From Chrysomallon squamiferum (taxonomy: Eukaryota; Mollusca; Gastropoda; Neomphalida; Peltospiridae): a stretch of 64,000 nt of DNA. A program made the position numbers and the translations under genes. Positions 10,944 to 22,620 of this stretch are shown here, piece by piece. Every line of letters starts with the position of its first letter. Positions within the stretch are counted from its first letter, which is position 1. The notes beneath the pieces were generated by a model. That model saw nothing but the letters and a program-made list of their open reading frames with translations, did not search any database and was not told the DNA's origin. The DNA is taken from contig CM022666.1 in NCBI GenBank assembly GCA_012295275.1, positions 5,930,519 through 5,994,518 on the forward strand, read 5' to 3'.

Positions 10944-10998
10944 GAAACGTACCCACATAAATGATGTTGATTGTCTATGGCTCTCATTATATTTACCT

Positions 10999-11013
10999 GC
11001 CAACGCATGCGCA
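10999..11013 (-). promoter_or_regulatory. NRF1-like palindrome upstream of copy B
   Basis: Minus strand reads TTGCGCATGCGTT, one mismatch from the NRF1 consensus YGCGCAYGCGCR, in an otherwise A+T-rich region. Copy E has the same block at 49180-49195, with one CpG changed to TG (ACGCATGTGCAA). Factor binding is inferred from motif similarity only. Confidence 0.3.
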
Positions 11014-11113
11014 AGGTGCACCTTTTCCTTACCGCGTGATTTTGTTTTTTCAAGTTGGTACAATATCACAAAAATCCTGAACAGCATTGTGAAGTTATAA
11101 TTTTATACAAATA

Positions 11114-11600
11114 CAGTGATACCTGTTGTCTTACGAGTTTTATTCATCCCGTGACGAAGCTCGTATATCAAATCAATTTTCCTAACTAAAATTAATTGAA
11201 ATACCATTAATCCGTTCCAGCCCCCCGAAAAACATCCCATTTTTCTACTTCTTCTTTTTTTTGTTTTTTTTTGTTTTGTAACCTGATTTTAAATAAGAAA
11301 TGCGTATTTATAAATACAAATACTGTATAAAAACAAAATAAAAGATAATGTAAAGAAATAAATTAGTCGTGAAAAGTATATTTGTCTTGGAGATCAGACA
11401 AATTATATTAACTCCTTTGGCTGGAGTTACAGCCTTTACCGACTCCTTCTACTTCAGTATGGTACATATCGTAGAAGTACTACACTCATACTGCCTAGCC
11501 AAGTCCACTAGATGCACACCTCTCTCGTGTTTTTCTATGAATTCTCAGCACTGTCCTTTGCGCTCACTTTCTTAGGATCCATGGTCAGAAAAAAGAATAT
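11114..11600 (-). mobile_element. Pogo/Tigger-like DNA transposon fragment
   Basis: The end CAGTGATACC followed by CTTACGAGTTTTATTCATCC and GTGACGAAGCTCGTAT matches the typical Tigger terminus and follows TA. On the minus strand the N-terminal psq/CENP-B helix-turn-helix is readable at 11366-11581: MDPKKVSAKDSAE, then (after a deletion) EKHERGVHLVDLARQYE and STSTICTILK, a stop, and VTPAKGVNIIC. Terminal repeat and N-terminus are joined directly, so most of the transposase has been deleted. A non-functional internally deleted copy; no catalytic domain remains. Confidence 0.75.
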
Positions 11601-11675
11601 TTGACAAAATACTGCACAAAACGCGAGCACAACACAACAGAGATGCTTCAGCGGCGACACAGAGGAAAGTTCCAG

Positions 11676-11820
11676 CTCAGATTTGTCATCTTACAGGTAA
11701 TCGGAATAAATAACTGTAGTGATCCGTCTATTATTATAGGGCCAGGTATCAAAAATGTGTCAGAAATATCTCCCTGTGACGGAAGAATCTTCCTCAAAAT
11801 GGCCTGTGTGAAGTGAAAAA
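11676..11820 (+). repeat. Dispersed repeat R1
   Basis: Core phrase ACACAGCCAGGAATATAAAA, followed by GTCTCAGAAATATCTCCCTG and GACGGAAGAATCTTC. Further plus-orientation copies lie near 13573, 13795, 22085, 29537, 36375, 37850, 38065, 39175, 56110 and 56745. Several end in a variable (AAAT)n tract, which would suit a SINE tail, but I see no tRNA-like head. Not coding. Confidence 0.6.
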
Positions 11821-12796
11821 AACATCCTTTGACAACGATTCTGGAAAATAGTAGTGGAAATTAAACACGGGTTTTATGGATGTTTGCATAATACGCGTTC
11901 GCACACACACGCGTACATTTTAACGTGAAATAACTGAATATTTCAGAATTTACATGTAAAGACTGGTTTCACTAATTGACTGTAATATATATAACTATGT
12001 GATGCGTATATTATTTAAAAAATATTGTTAGGATTTGTAAGTTTTGTTGTATTTTCTTATATTTTTATATTTTTAGATGAAGTTTGACGTGTTTCCTCAC
12101 TGAATACAGAACACAATGGATTTTTGTTGCCACAGTTTTTTCTTATTAGATTATTCATGTGTTCATACTTTTGTTTAATAGATGTTACTTGTGAGTGGAT
12201 TTCTTTGATGTTTGTCACGTTTTGAATCCTACTGTTGTTGTTGTTGTTGTTGATATTTTTATTATTATTAATTTATTTGTTTATTTATTGGCATTGTTGT
12301 TGTTGTTGTTGCTATTTATTCAATTAATTAATGTATTTATTTTATTTATATGGAGATTATATTTATTTCATATTTATTATATACACAGATAATATTTTTT
12401 CAATTAATTTTGTTAAATAATGTTTACTGTACTCGGTAACACACACATTCTTTGGACAGTTGCCAGTATATCAAATAACAACGTATTTAAACCATGATGT
12501 TGGCTTATTTTTGTCACGTTAACATTTACCGAGAATTAATAATCAATACTCTCTTTCTCCGGGAACTGGACTTTCCATCAAAGCTATGAATAGATGTGAT
12601 TTCAGAAAAGTATTGTTATAAATAAATAAATTTGTTGTTGTTGTTGTTGTTGTAGTTTCTGTTGTCGAAAATTCAAATGAATATCGATACTTTTTTAATG
12701 AAATGCTCGGTTGATTCATTAACAAAGCAGTAACTAGGTCAGGAACGCCATTTGCAACACAAAGCACTATTCACAAAATGTGTGTGTGTGTGTGTC

Positions 12797-12799
<3 letters not shown>
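11821..12799 (+). repeat. Duplicated repeat block with R4 unit and (TTG)n
   Basis: Non-coding and repeated at 36480-37480 and in part at 40870-42350. Contains (GTT)n runs and dispersed unit R4 (12440-12590), which carries CTTTGGACAGTTGCCAGT and GGGAACTGGACTTTCC. The apparent peptide on the minus strand (SPVPGEREY) is a translation of R4 and recurs in several copies, so I do not call a gene. Confidence 0.6.

Positions 12800-12867
<68 letters not shown>
12800..12867. repeat. (AG)n microsatellite
   Basis: Uninterrupted AG dinucleotides after a short TG run. The paralogous tract at 38298-38471 is more than twice as long. Confidence 0.95.
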
Positions 12868-12868
<1 letters not shown>

Positions 12869-13088
12869 GGTTCATAATAAGACTAGGAAGGTTCAGAACT
12901 AATGCGACTGGTAATTAGACGTGACGCGCTGATGTGGGCAGTGAATAACTAAACCGTACGAAGATTTAAACAAAAACATAAAACAGATCGACAAAATGAA
13001 AAATAATATAAAGGGATACAGCATTTTAAACTTAAACAGTGTCACTGTTATTCTGTTTAAGATTTGTATTTATAAATATATAAATGTG

Positions 13089-13119
<31 letters not shown>

Positions 13120-13191
13120 CATATTTATCTTATTTATTTATTATATTTACTTTAACTTATATCTTTTTTATAATACAAATGCATGTACCGG

Positions 13192-13237
<46 letters not shown>

Positions 13238-14031
13238 TACATACATATATGTCTACTTTGTTTGAATCTATTTTTATTTTATTTTTATTTTGTTATATTT
13301 ATTTATTTGCTCTAGGTTTCGTAGTTAAAGCATAGTCATTTAACATACTATGAATAAAATGAGCAAAGTTAATTTTTGTGTTTTGTTCATAAATAAACTG
13401 CATATTATAGTTGTTAATAGTAGTAGCAGTAGTTGCTGTTGTTGTTGTAGTTGTTGTTTTTGTTGTTGTTGCTACGATTGTTTTTGTTAAATATAGAGTA
13501 CCGCGTAATTTCTAGTCCTGTGTCAACTGAGCCATAAACAACAAAAGGAAAACATGTAGTCTGTGTATCACACAGTGGAAAGTTCCAGCTCAAATTTGTC
13601 ATCTTACACGTAATCAGAATAAATAAGTGTAGTGATCCATCTATTATTACACAGCCAGGAATATATTATTGTTGTTTTTATTTTTCTTGCTACGATTGTT
13701 TATATTCAATATATAGTACCGCGTAATTTCTATTCCTGTGACAACTAAGCCATAAACAACAAAAGGAAAACATGTAGTCTGTGTATCACACAGTGGAAAG
13801 TTCCAACCCGGATTTCTTACTTCACACGTAATCAGAATAAATAACTTTAGTCATCCATTTATTATCACACAGCCAGGGATATAAAATTGTTGTTGTTGTT
13901 GTTGCTATTTATTCAGTTAATTAATGTATGTATTTTATTTATATGGAGATTATATTTATTTAATATTTATTATATACACAGATAATATTTTTTTCAATTA
14001 ATTTTGTTAAATAATGTTTACTGTATCTCAG

Positions 14032-14086
<55 letters not shown>

Positions 14087-14470
14087 TCTTTGGACAGTTG
14101 CCAGTGTTTCAAATAACAACATATTTAAATTGTGCTGTTGGCTTGTGTCACGTTGACCTTTTCCGAGAATTAATAATAAATACTCTCTTTCTCCGGGAAC
14201 AGGACTTTCCACCTAAGCTATAAACAGATGTGAGTCACTAGTTGAAATTTTATGGGAATCTTATTACTAGTAAACAGATTCAGAAAAGTATTGTTATAAA
14301 ATAATAAATTTGTTGTTGTTGTTGTTGTTTGTGTTGTAGTTACTGTTGTTGAAAATTCAAATGAATATCGATACTTTTTTATATTTTTAATGAAATGCTC
14401 GGTTGATTCATTAACAAAGCAGTAACTAGGTCAGGAACGCCATTTGCAACACAAAGCACTATTCACAAAA

Positions 14471-14540
<70 letters not shown>

Positions 14541-14850
14541 TCTTGAGATTAAGGTTTCGAGAAGAAACAACATTTTTCAAGAACCGAGCTTTTCCGTTAC
14601 ATGTAATCGTTAAATATAATATTCATAAATAAACAGACGTGAACTTATTACTTCTGTTGTACTGGTTGTTATTGTTGTAGTTCTTCTGATTATTCTGATT
14701 ATTAATATTACGATTGCTGTTGCAGCGTCATACTGATCACGTTTTCAGTAACTGATTCTAATCGATATATAACAATACTATCACGTGCCGGGATTTCCAG
14801 TAAGCAATCAGTATGTCAAGGTCGGTGTATATATAGAGAAAGGAACTATA
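12868..14850. repeat. Repeat-rich non-coding block (TA, CA, TG, TTG tracts; R1 and R4)
   Basis: Holds (TA)n at 13090-13228, (CA)n at 14037-14085, (TG)n at 14473-14537, R1 copies at 13573 and 13795 and an R4 copy at 14085-14225. Closely related to 37490-42708, where the same units occur in changed number and order. Short open frames here translate repeats. Confidence 0.7.
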
Positions 14851-16311
14851 CTGTCCCAAAAAAAGAAACACAAAATAGTTGATTTCTTAGGTAACTACTG
14901 TAAACTGACACATATCGATGTAAATAATGTATGAATAGAATGACACTTGGTGATTCAAACGTATAGCTTTTGTTACAGTCGCCAAAAAGCAGGTAACACA
15001 AAATAAAGGCTATGATCGTGTTTATTAGCCAAAACGTCCCCGCATGCAAACCACGTTACCAGTGCATGTGCACGTGCGGCATATGAAACTCGAATACTAG
15101 GGTTATAGAAATGCAAGGTTTTCGAATACTTCTGTTCCTTATTTTTGTTCTGACCCAACATCAAACAAATGGCACGACTGAGTGAACCACAACGAAACAA
15201 CGCCATCGGCCGTTTACAAGCTGGCGAATCCTTCTCGGCCGTAGCCCGGGTGTTCCATGTATCCCCAAGCACCATCTTGAGATTGTGGTATCGGTTGCAG
15301 CAACACCAAACAACACGTGACCGTCCCAGATCAGGTAGACCACGTGTAACCACCAGGACCCAGGACCGCTATATACGGGTACTTCATCTACGGGAAAGAA
15401 CCACCAGGTCTGCGTAGAATATCGGCTAGACAGTGCGCAATCGTTTAAGCGAGGTAGGTATTCGAGCAAGACGGCCTGTAAGAAGGGCGGTTTTGACTCG
15501 ACAACATCGTCGACTACGACGTCAGTGGTGTCAAGTGCACAGAGTCTGGCCTTAATTACGATGGAGAACTGTCTGGTTTAGTGAAGAGGCTCGATTTCTG
15601 CTTCGTCGAGCTGATGGAAGATGTCGAGTTTACAGACGTCGTGGTGAACGTTTTTCTGCAAACTGCATACAGGAAGCGGACAGATTTGGCGGTGGTAGTG
15701 TGATGGTGTGGGCAGCAATCTCATACACTGGCAGGACCAACCTGGTTCACACCCAAGGCAACTTAACGGCACAGAGATAGCGAGATGAAATTTTGCAGCC
15801 ACATTTCGTTCCAATTATGAATAATGGTAACGCTGTATTCCAGCACGACAATGCGAGACCACATACAGCCAGACTCACAACAGCGTACCTACACAACAAT
15901 AACATTCAGGTCCTGCCCTGGCCCTCTAAATCTCCGGATTTGAACCCTGTAGAGCATTTATGGGACGAGTTGGATAGACGACTGAGGCAGCATCAACCAC
16001 AGCCACAGAATCGTGTTCAGTTGGCATTATTACTACAGACAGAGTGGGCCACCATTCCACAAGGTGTAATTCGTAATGTCATTACTGCAATGGGAAGGAG
16101 ATGTCAGGCAGTTCTGGACTTCCATGGTGGGCACAAAAGATACTGATATTATACTGTTATAACCTTGAACTTTAACCTTTTCAATTTAATACCATCAATA
16201 TTAATGAAAAGTGTGTGTAAAATGTGAACATTCTGCTCCTTTCTGTTGATCCAGTAGACAGATCTTCCCAAAGTCAGTAAGATCTACTTTTGCATTTCTT
16301 TTTTGTTAGAG
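14851..16311 (+). mobile_element. Tc1-like transposon copy 2, best preserved, inactive
   Basis: TA-flanked element of about 1.46 kb with imperfect terminal inverted repeats (left CTGTCCCAAAAAAAGAAAC, right reverse strand CTCTAACAAAAAAGAAATG). The transposase starts at 15169 (MARLSEPQRNNAIGRL) with a paired-type helix-turn-helix containing VFHVSPSTILRLW and the RSGRPRVTTR linker. After frameshifts it continues to VFQHDNARPHTA (second Asp) and SPDLNPVEHLWDEL (catalytic Glu), ending at 16146. The first catalytic Asp reads Glu (SEEARF). At least two frameshifts and a TAG near 15778 prevent expression. This copy keeps Trp in HLWDEL, unlike copies 1 and 3. Confidence 0.88.
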
Positions 16312-16375
16312 TATATCATCTGATGTAAATTTAGCTTTCATGGATCCATGCGTATAGGTTAGGTCACGAACATTT

Positions 16376-16520
16376 TTGCAAACTACGTTACCAGTGCATC
16401 TGCACGTGCGCAGCATGAAACTTGAATACTAGGGTTATAAAAATGCTAGGTTTTCGAATACTTCTGTTCCTTATTTTTGTTCTCACCCAACTTCAAACAA
16501 ATGTCACGACTGAGTGAATC
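16376..16520 (+). mobile_element. Extra fragment of the Tc1 5' region
   Basis: Repeats the sequence just before and at the Tc1 start (compare 15048-15186): the CATCTGCACGTGCGCA phrase, the GGTTATAAAAATGCTAGG phrase and ATGTCACGACTGAGTGAAT. It is bounded on both sides by GGTTAGGTCACGAA (16357 and 16546), which occurs once in copies 1 and 3, so it was inserted or duplicated in this block only. Confidence 0.65.
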
Positions 16521-17189
16521 CATGCGCATACGTATTAACAAGGGTTAGGTCACGAAAAATTGTGTCCTATTTTTGTGGTACTACAGTGTTTTTATGCTGT
16601 GTACTGGTAAAAAAATGTTAAAATATAAGGTTATTCAACTTACTGGGTAAAAAGAATTAAGCTGGGTAAACGTGCATTGTGGAACATCTACGAACGTGCA
16701 TACTATTATGTCAGTTTAATTAATCTTTGCAGTCAATTCTTGCATGACACTAATCAGAGCAGAGGTGAGCTGGAAAAATAACAACAAACACAAACAACAC
16801 CAAAACAAAAAACACCAAAACAAAAAACACCAAAATAAAAAAAAAAAAAAAAAAAACAATAACAAATAAAAATAACAATACAAGCAAATCACAAGGAAAA
16901 CATAACAACTGACTATTAACCAGGTAGTTTGTTATTTTTCATTCAATCACTCTTCAGTAGTCTAATCCTAAGTAAATTACAAAAAATGTAATCCAGAACA
17001 TCTACATTATCTAATTTCAAATGTCCTAATACACTCCAGCTATTCACTGTAGTGTGTATCTACACAAGATCCACGGAGGCGCACAGTCATGAAAAATAGA
17101 TTATTCCCTGACCGAAAAATACTGTTTATTTGTATTCATTTGTTTTTAAAATTGTATAGTTGATCGTCGTGTTTACCTGGACTAGATTT

Positions 17190-17412
17190 AACAGTTGTCT
17201 GGTATTTCAAGCAGGTGGTGAAATGAGATATCGCTGCAAACCACACGTTACGTGTTCATTCAAAGCCAGCGAGGTCACTGTAGCTTTGACTCAGAGTGAA
17301 CACGTTGACATTGCATTTTCTAACAACTGCGTCGCTTAGATAAACAGCTGTTTATAAACACTGCTCGAGTAGACCTACTTTTAAAGATAAAGAGTGCACT
17401 GGTGAGTTTTAA
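17190..17412 (+). promoter_or_regulatory. Conserved AP-1/E-box-like block, second copy
   Basis: Copy of the block described at 6060-6275, with TTTGACTCAGAGTG, GATAAACAGCTG and TGCACTGGTGAGT all present. It includes a TTTATAAACACTGC stretch that is absent from the 6060 copy. Confidence 0.3.
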
Positions 17413-18196
17413 AGCTTTTCCATTGAGCTACCTTTGTTATTGTCCGGCTTTTCAGACAGCAAATAAAACAGTCAAGGACGACTGCTTAACTATTAAAACG
17501 TAAACATGATATATGTGTGTGAATGTGCACGTATGTAGGTGTATCTATATAAGTATGTGATATGTGCATGGTTATATAACAGCAACATTTAACATACTCT
17601 GTATAAAGTTAAAAAAAAAAAATTCTTCATAATATAAAAATTAAATCATGTCACTGACTGGTGTAGAAGTAAATAGTAAGTTGAAAAATGCTCTAATTAA
17701 TTTTAATTCTTATTACAAAAACAAAAAAAGATTGGAAGAAAAAAAAAAAAGAACAAGAAAATTACAAATGCAGAACAAGACATTTGTAATACTTTTAAAG
17801 TAACTATTCAAGTAATACAAAATAATGAACAGGTGACAAGAGGTATCTCTGTAGTCTTTATTTAACGACAATAACAGAAGCAATAAATAATTCTAATGAA
17901 TATAGTGATGATGATAAATTTAATAATAGTAGTAGCAGCAGCACTAATATAAATAGTAGTATTAAGAATAATTCTAATGATGATGATTATATAGTAATAG
18001 TAGTGGCAGTAGTAATAGTGATGATGATAATAAAATTAATAATCATAATATTATGATTCTATAATGCTTCTAAAAAACAAGAGAATGCTTTAAATAGATT
18101 GTTTATTATGCAAGCTGATACATGAAATTTTAACTGCAACATTATATATATATATATATATAACATCCTTTTTAAAAGGAACATCCATTCCATTTA

Positions 18197-18598
18197 CCGT
18201 ATATACTTGTGTATAAGTCGAATTTTTGGGAGACTATATTAAGGTAATTTTTGGGGGGTCGACTTATACATAGGTAATGCTTTTGTAGCTTTGTAGCTGT
18301 TGCTGAAGAGTCGCCATTTTGGAAACCGTCAGTACGGCGTTATGCCTTACGGCGTCTTGCAATGATTTAGGCTATAGCTCATGTAATACATGCATTTACG
18401 GTATGTTCGTGCAAGTTATGTTACAGTAGGCGTACAATGTAGGCCTTCATGGCACTGTAACACTGGTCTAAAAATAGTGTAGGTGCCTGGAATCTACAGT
18501 CGACTTATAAACAAGTAATACCTAAAATGACGCAATTTTTGGTCTTAAAATACACATCGACTTATACATAAGGTCGCCTTGTACACAAGTATATACGG
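18197..18598. mobile_element. 402-bp TA-flanked MITE
   Basis: Ends CCGTATATACTTGTGTA and TACACAAGTATATACGG are perfect inverted repeats, each next to a TA target duplication (18195-18196, 18599-18600). The interior repeats the phrase TCGACTTATA in both orientations and has no transposase. The corresponding sites in the sister blocks (about 7060 and 45680) are empty and contain a single TATATAC, which confirms insertion after duplication. Consistent with a non-autonomous Tc1/mariner-superfamily element. Confidence 0.9.
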
Positions 18599-18599
18599 T

Positions 18600-19130
18600 A
18601 TATACAAAATCACTGAATACAGCACACATTCATTTTACGTAGAACATTCCTAGAACACATTCACTGTACAAAGAAAAGCCACTATGCATGGAGTATTCAT
18701 TATCATTGAACACATAAAATTAATTATCTTTACAATATCCATAGATGTACATGTACAGAATATCAGCTATACAAAAACATCTAGAAAAGAACATCCATTG
18801 TGTACAGAACATCCACCATACAAGAACAGTCACTGTTCACTGAACATCTACTGTACTTGAGAATCCAATGTACAGTGTATACAAAACATCTGTACAAGAT
18901 CATCATTTTACACAAGACATAGACTGTAGAACATCTACTGTATGCAGAACATCCAGTGTATGCAGAACATCCACTGTATTCAGAACATCTACTGCAGAAG
19001 AAAACATATTGCACATAGAATATCAACTGTACTAGAGCATCCATTGCACAAAGAATATCCAGTGTACAAGAACATCCATTGTACACAGAACATCTATTGT
19101 ATAAGAATATCCATTGCACAATGTGAGTAA
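18600..19130. repeat. Degenerate minisatellite, second array
   Basis: Same AACATCCA/TGTAC unit as 7020-7540, with additional units at 18940-18990 (GTATGCAGAACATCCA). The minus-strand frame 18781-19197 is a translation of the array. Confidence 0.85.
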
Positions 19131-19729
19131 AACCTAAATTAATAGTAAATAAAACCTGAAGCAGAGTCCATCTTTTGTGAATGATGACGATTTGCAATGA
19201 TTATTTTATTAATTAAATTCTGGATGATGATGTAGACAATAAAATTCGGAATGATGAGGCTGACAGTAAGCTTAATCCCAAGGCGTAGATTAGTTCATCT
19301 GCTTTGCTCTTGTAGCAACATATAAATTATCTGTTAATTCTCGACTATCTGTGATTACAGAAGCAATGTTTTTATGTTAAAGGAGGAAGACACGTGAACA
19401 TCATTGAAACTGTTTTCGTTTGATTTGGTCCAGTCTAACGTACTCTATTGTGAAGTGAAAAGTTGTCAAAGTCAAACGATAAGCAAAACATGCTCGTTCT
19501 CACATAGAAAGTCGGACAAAGAATCGTTTGATTAGGTCACCAGACTGAGGAAATTATTCTGTGACCTGTTAATTTTAACATTAAAAATGTACTGACAGTA
19601 AATTAATTTGTGAACTTTTACTTTTGATAAACGAACTTATTTATTTCATAATTCTTTGTGTTTTAAACTGAACTTAAATGTTCATGACTCCCTTAACAGT
19701 TCCTTATTCAAGATGTTCGTGTCTTTCTT

Positions 19730-20729
19730 TCAGAGCATATACAGGCCAAAGTAAGTTTTCTCAGGATCTCTCAAAATTCTGTTCACAACTGATGTTCTCA
19801 CCACTACAGTGTCATTGGCTTTCAGGTAGTAAACAGCTCCAATGTAGGAAGTAACAAAACCTTCGTGCTTTCTTCGTACTTTGCATGTTGTTTGAGGATT
19901 TCTGTAGAGTACAACATAATTTGGATATTTTTCAATTGAGTGACACAGCCTAGCGTATTCTAGCTCTCTCATTTGGTTGGCATGGAATAAAACGTTGCTG
20001 TATATGAAGTAGTAAGCAGCGTGTTTGACTTGAATCCCGTCAGCGACAACAGCAGCAGCTCCTTTCACAAACGATCTTTTACCAGACGACGTCCATTTGA
20101 TGAGAGGCTTCGGTGTGTCTGAAAAGTTTGTAAGAATAAATGATTTTTAAATAATATTTTTATTTTAAATTGTCAGCAGTTATAGTTAGTATTACTAATA
20201 TATTTGTGCAACTACTTCAAACTCCTGCTTTTGACTACTAGTGTTTCTAGTGATATTATCACTAGTAACACTGCTAGTACTATTCTTATCATAATTTCTT
20301 CTATTATTCCCGAACCACCACTTATAACGAAGTGATTACTGCTACTATTACTTTTAATAGACAACGTTTTACGTAACTACTACTATTACTTCTATTTTAC
20401 TACTACCACATATATTACCAAATCACATCTTTTAACCGAGTACAACTGCTCTACTACTACTATCACTACTACTACTACTACTGCTGCTACTACTATTACT
20501 ACTACTGCTACTACTATTACTAGTACTCTACTACTACTACTACTCTACTACTACTGCTACTACCACTGCTACTACTATTTGTATTCTTACTTTTGTCATA
20601 TGTTGCATTCACTTCCATTTGTAGATGAGCTGATGTCTTCACATTGTTTTTATTATTCAGACGATTAGCGACCTCTCTGATCTGTTTAAGTTTCTGTTCT
20701 GAAATATATATATATATATATATACACAT

Positions 20730-20776
<47 letters not shown>

Positions 20777-21234
20777 GACACTCCCACACATCCATACACT
20801 GATACTGTATACATACATAGACTCGTACACACGTACATGCAAATACATAATTATAAAAACTTCTGTGGAATTTTAAATTATGTGTGGTTATATGTTTCTA
20901 TTTGTGTGTGTGCCTTTTTTGTGTTTTTGTCTGTCTGTGTTTGTTTGTCTTTGTCTTTGTCTTTGTGTGTTTGTATCCTTGTGTGTTTTCTGTGTTTCTG
21001 CGACTGTGTTTTTATGTATGTCTGTGTGTATATATGTGTCTGTGTTAACTTACCACTTTTCTCAGCTTTTGTGTGACTTTCACTTAGTTTCTAAAAAGAA
21101 CGTTAATAACCACTTTGAAACTCGTGCTTAATAATCAGTTTTAAATTTATAAATATTTTTCAGCACAGTTAATTTCTCCTTTTCATAATTCAAATATTAT
21201 TTTCTTTTTAATTTTTTAAAATATTTTATCTTTT

Positions 21235-21266
<32 letters not shown>

Positions 21267-21589
21267 TTTCATACCTTTTCTTTGCTTCTATTTAATGTAT
21301 TTAATTCAGAATTTGATACAGAATTTACCTTTTTCATAATTTCACTGATCACTTTTTCTCCATCTCTGTAACAGCAATACGTGGTATTGTTCCTGGTTCT
21401 GTTCGCAGATTTGTCATCACAACAGTTTTCTCCTGGTTTGCACAAGATTTTCACACACAGTTCCTGGTCAAACAACAAGTTGGTTTCTCTGTTCAGAAAT
21501 TCTTTTAATGTTACAGATACAATGACACTGATGAGTATGAAGTTTAGTACCATAAGAGAAATGGCAATGACTGGACGAACTGGTACCAT
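19730..21589 (-). CDS. TNF-superfamily ligand copy C, intact four-coding-exon gene
   Basis: Coding exons, transcript order: 21329-21589 (starts MVPVRPVIAI), 21054-21090, 20591-20698, 19730-20118; splice donors GTAAAT, GTAAGT, GTAAGA; acceptors TTTTTAG, TATTTCAG, TTTTCAG. The phases fit exactly and give 264 residues. Membrane anchor about residues 7-28; stalk Cys at 45, 50, 56, 57, 72, 73 with NRT and NNTT glycosylation sites; linker helix 88-118; TNF domain about 123-264 with AHL (123-125), KPLIKW ending at 144, YYFIYSNVLF (171-180), paired Cys 194 and 214, and terminal YFGLYML. I start at the ATG in CACAAAATGG rather than the upstream in-frame TTG. The codon after the exon 4/5 junction is AAC. 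Its TNF exon is nearly identical to copy E, while its N-terminus (MVPVRP) matches B, F and G, which suggests conversion between copies. Confidence 0.88.
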
Positions 21590-21750
21590 TTTGTGTAACA
21601 ACTTTTAATTCCTTTAGAAGTAATCTGCAAAACATGACAAAATAAATAAATAAATATTATTAGCAATAAATACACACTATTTGGAATGCTGCTCGATATA
21701 ATTTGGATCTTTTTGTATTGAGTGACACACAGATACACACACGCATATAC

Positions 21751-21800
21751 CTACTCTGTTTCGAAAGCTGCCGTCTAGGAGAAGGTCGAACACGTATTGT
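21751..21800 (-). other. Non-coding 5' exon (beta type) of copy C
   Basis: Same block and GTATATGCGTG donor (at 21750) as copy A. It lacks the 14-base TGCACATTGCATCG stretch found in A and E. It is spliced to the acceptor before 21624. Confidence 0.5.
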
Positions 21801-22084
21801 GCAGTAACTGATGTTGCAGTGCCAGCTGGTTCCATACTATCGTAAGCTGTATATCGATCGTAACGTGCGAGGCTAAAGCAAATACACAAGGTATGGATGG
21901 ATCATCTTCCATCCAGTTTATTCAGTCTACCCAATTTTTCATACCCCTTCTCCACAAAAAAAAACTTAACAACAACATAAAATAAATAAATAAATAAATA
22001 AATAAATAAAAAGGATCCAAATAAATGATGTTGTCTCTTCCGTGGCTGTCATTATTTACGCATCTGCAAGGTATAAGGATTTGT

Positions 22085-22235
22085 TACACGTAATCGGAAT
22101 AATATCTGTAGTCATCTATTTATTATTACATGGCCAGGAATATAAAATGTCTCAAAAATATCTCCCTGTGACAGAAGAATCTTCTGTTTGTAATTATCAC
22201 TTGTAGCATGACTGTTGATTCGATCTGCCGAATAA
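22085..22235 (+). repeat. R1 repeat copy with (AAAT)n tail
   Basis: Complete R1 core, then TTGTAATTATCACTTGTAGC and GACTGTTGATTCGATCTGCC, ending in a long AAATA tract. Same end structure at 29537-29700 and 56110-56300. Confidence 0.6.
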
Positions 22236-22620
22236 ATAAATAAATAAATAAAGTAAAATAAAATAAATTAAAATAAAAAAAATAATATAAAAATTAATTA
22301 GTGATAAAAATAAATTAAAAACAAAAATAAAATAAAACTGAAATAAATGAATGAATAAATAAATAAATAAAAATACAAAACATTAAAAAAAAATGTAAAA
22401 TAAATAAATACAATAAGATAAATTAATTAATTAATTAATTGAAACAATAAAATAAATGTAATAAAATCAAATTAAATAAAATCTGAATAAAATAGAATAA
22501 AAACAGTAAAATAAAAATAAAAAAACAAACCAATAAATAAACCAACCCCCCCCCCAAAAAAAAAAACAATATATAAATAAAAAATAAAAATAAAATAAAT
22601 GAAAACGAAATAGTCCGTGT
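22230..22620. repeat. A/T simple sequence (AAAT)n with a C9 run
   Basis: Degenerate AAATA/AAAT tract interrupted by a poly-C and poly-A run near 22545-22565. No gene seen. Confidence 0.85.

Noticed and set aside
21601-21624. Upstream in-frame TTG (LHKM...) as TNF start
   Set aside because: Not an ATG; the next ATG is conserved at the same position in all copies.
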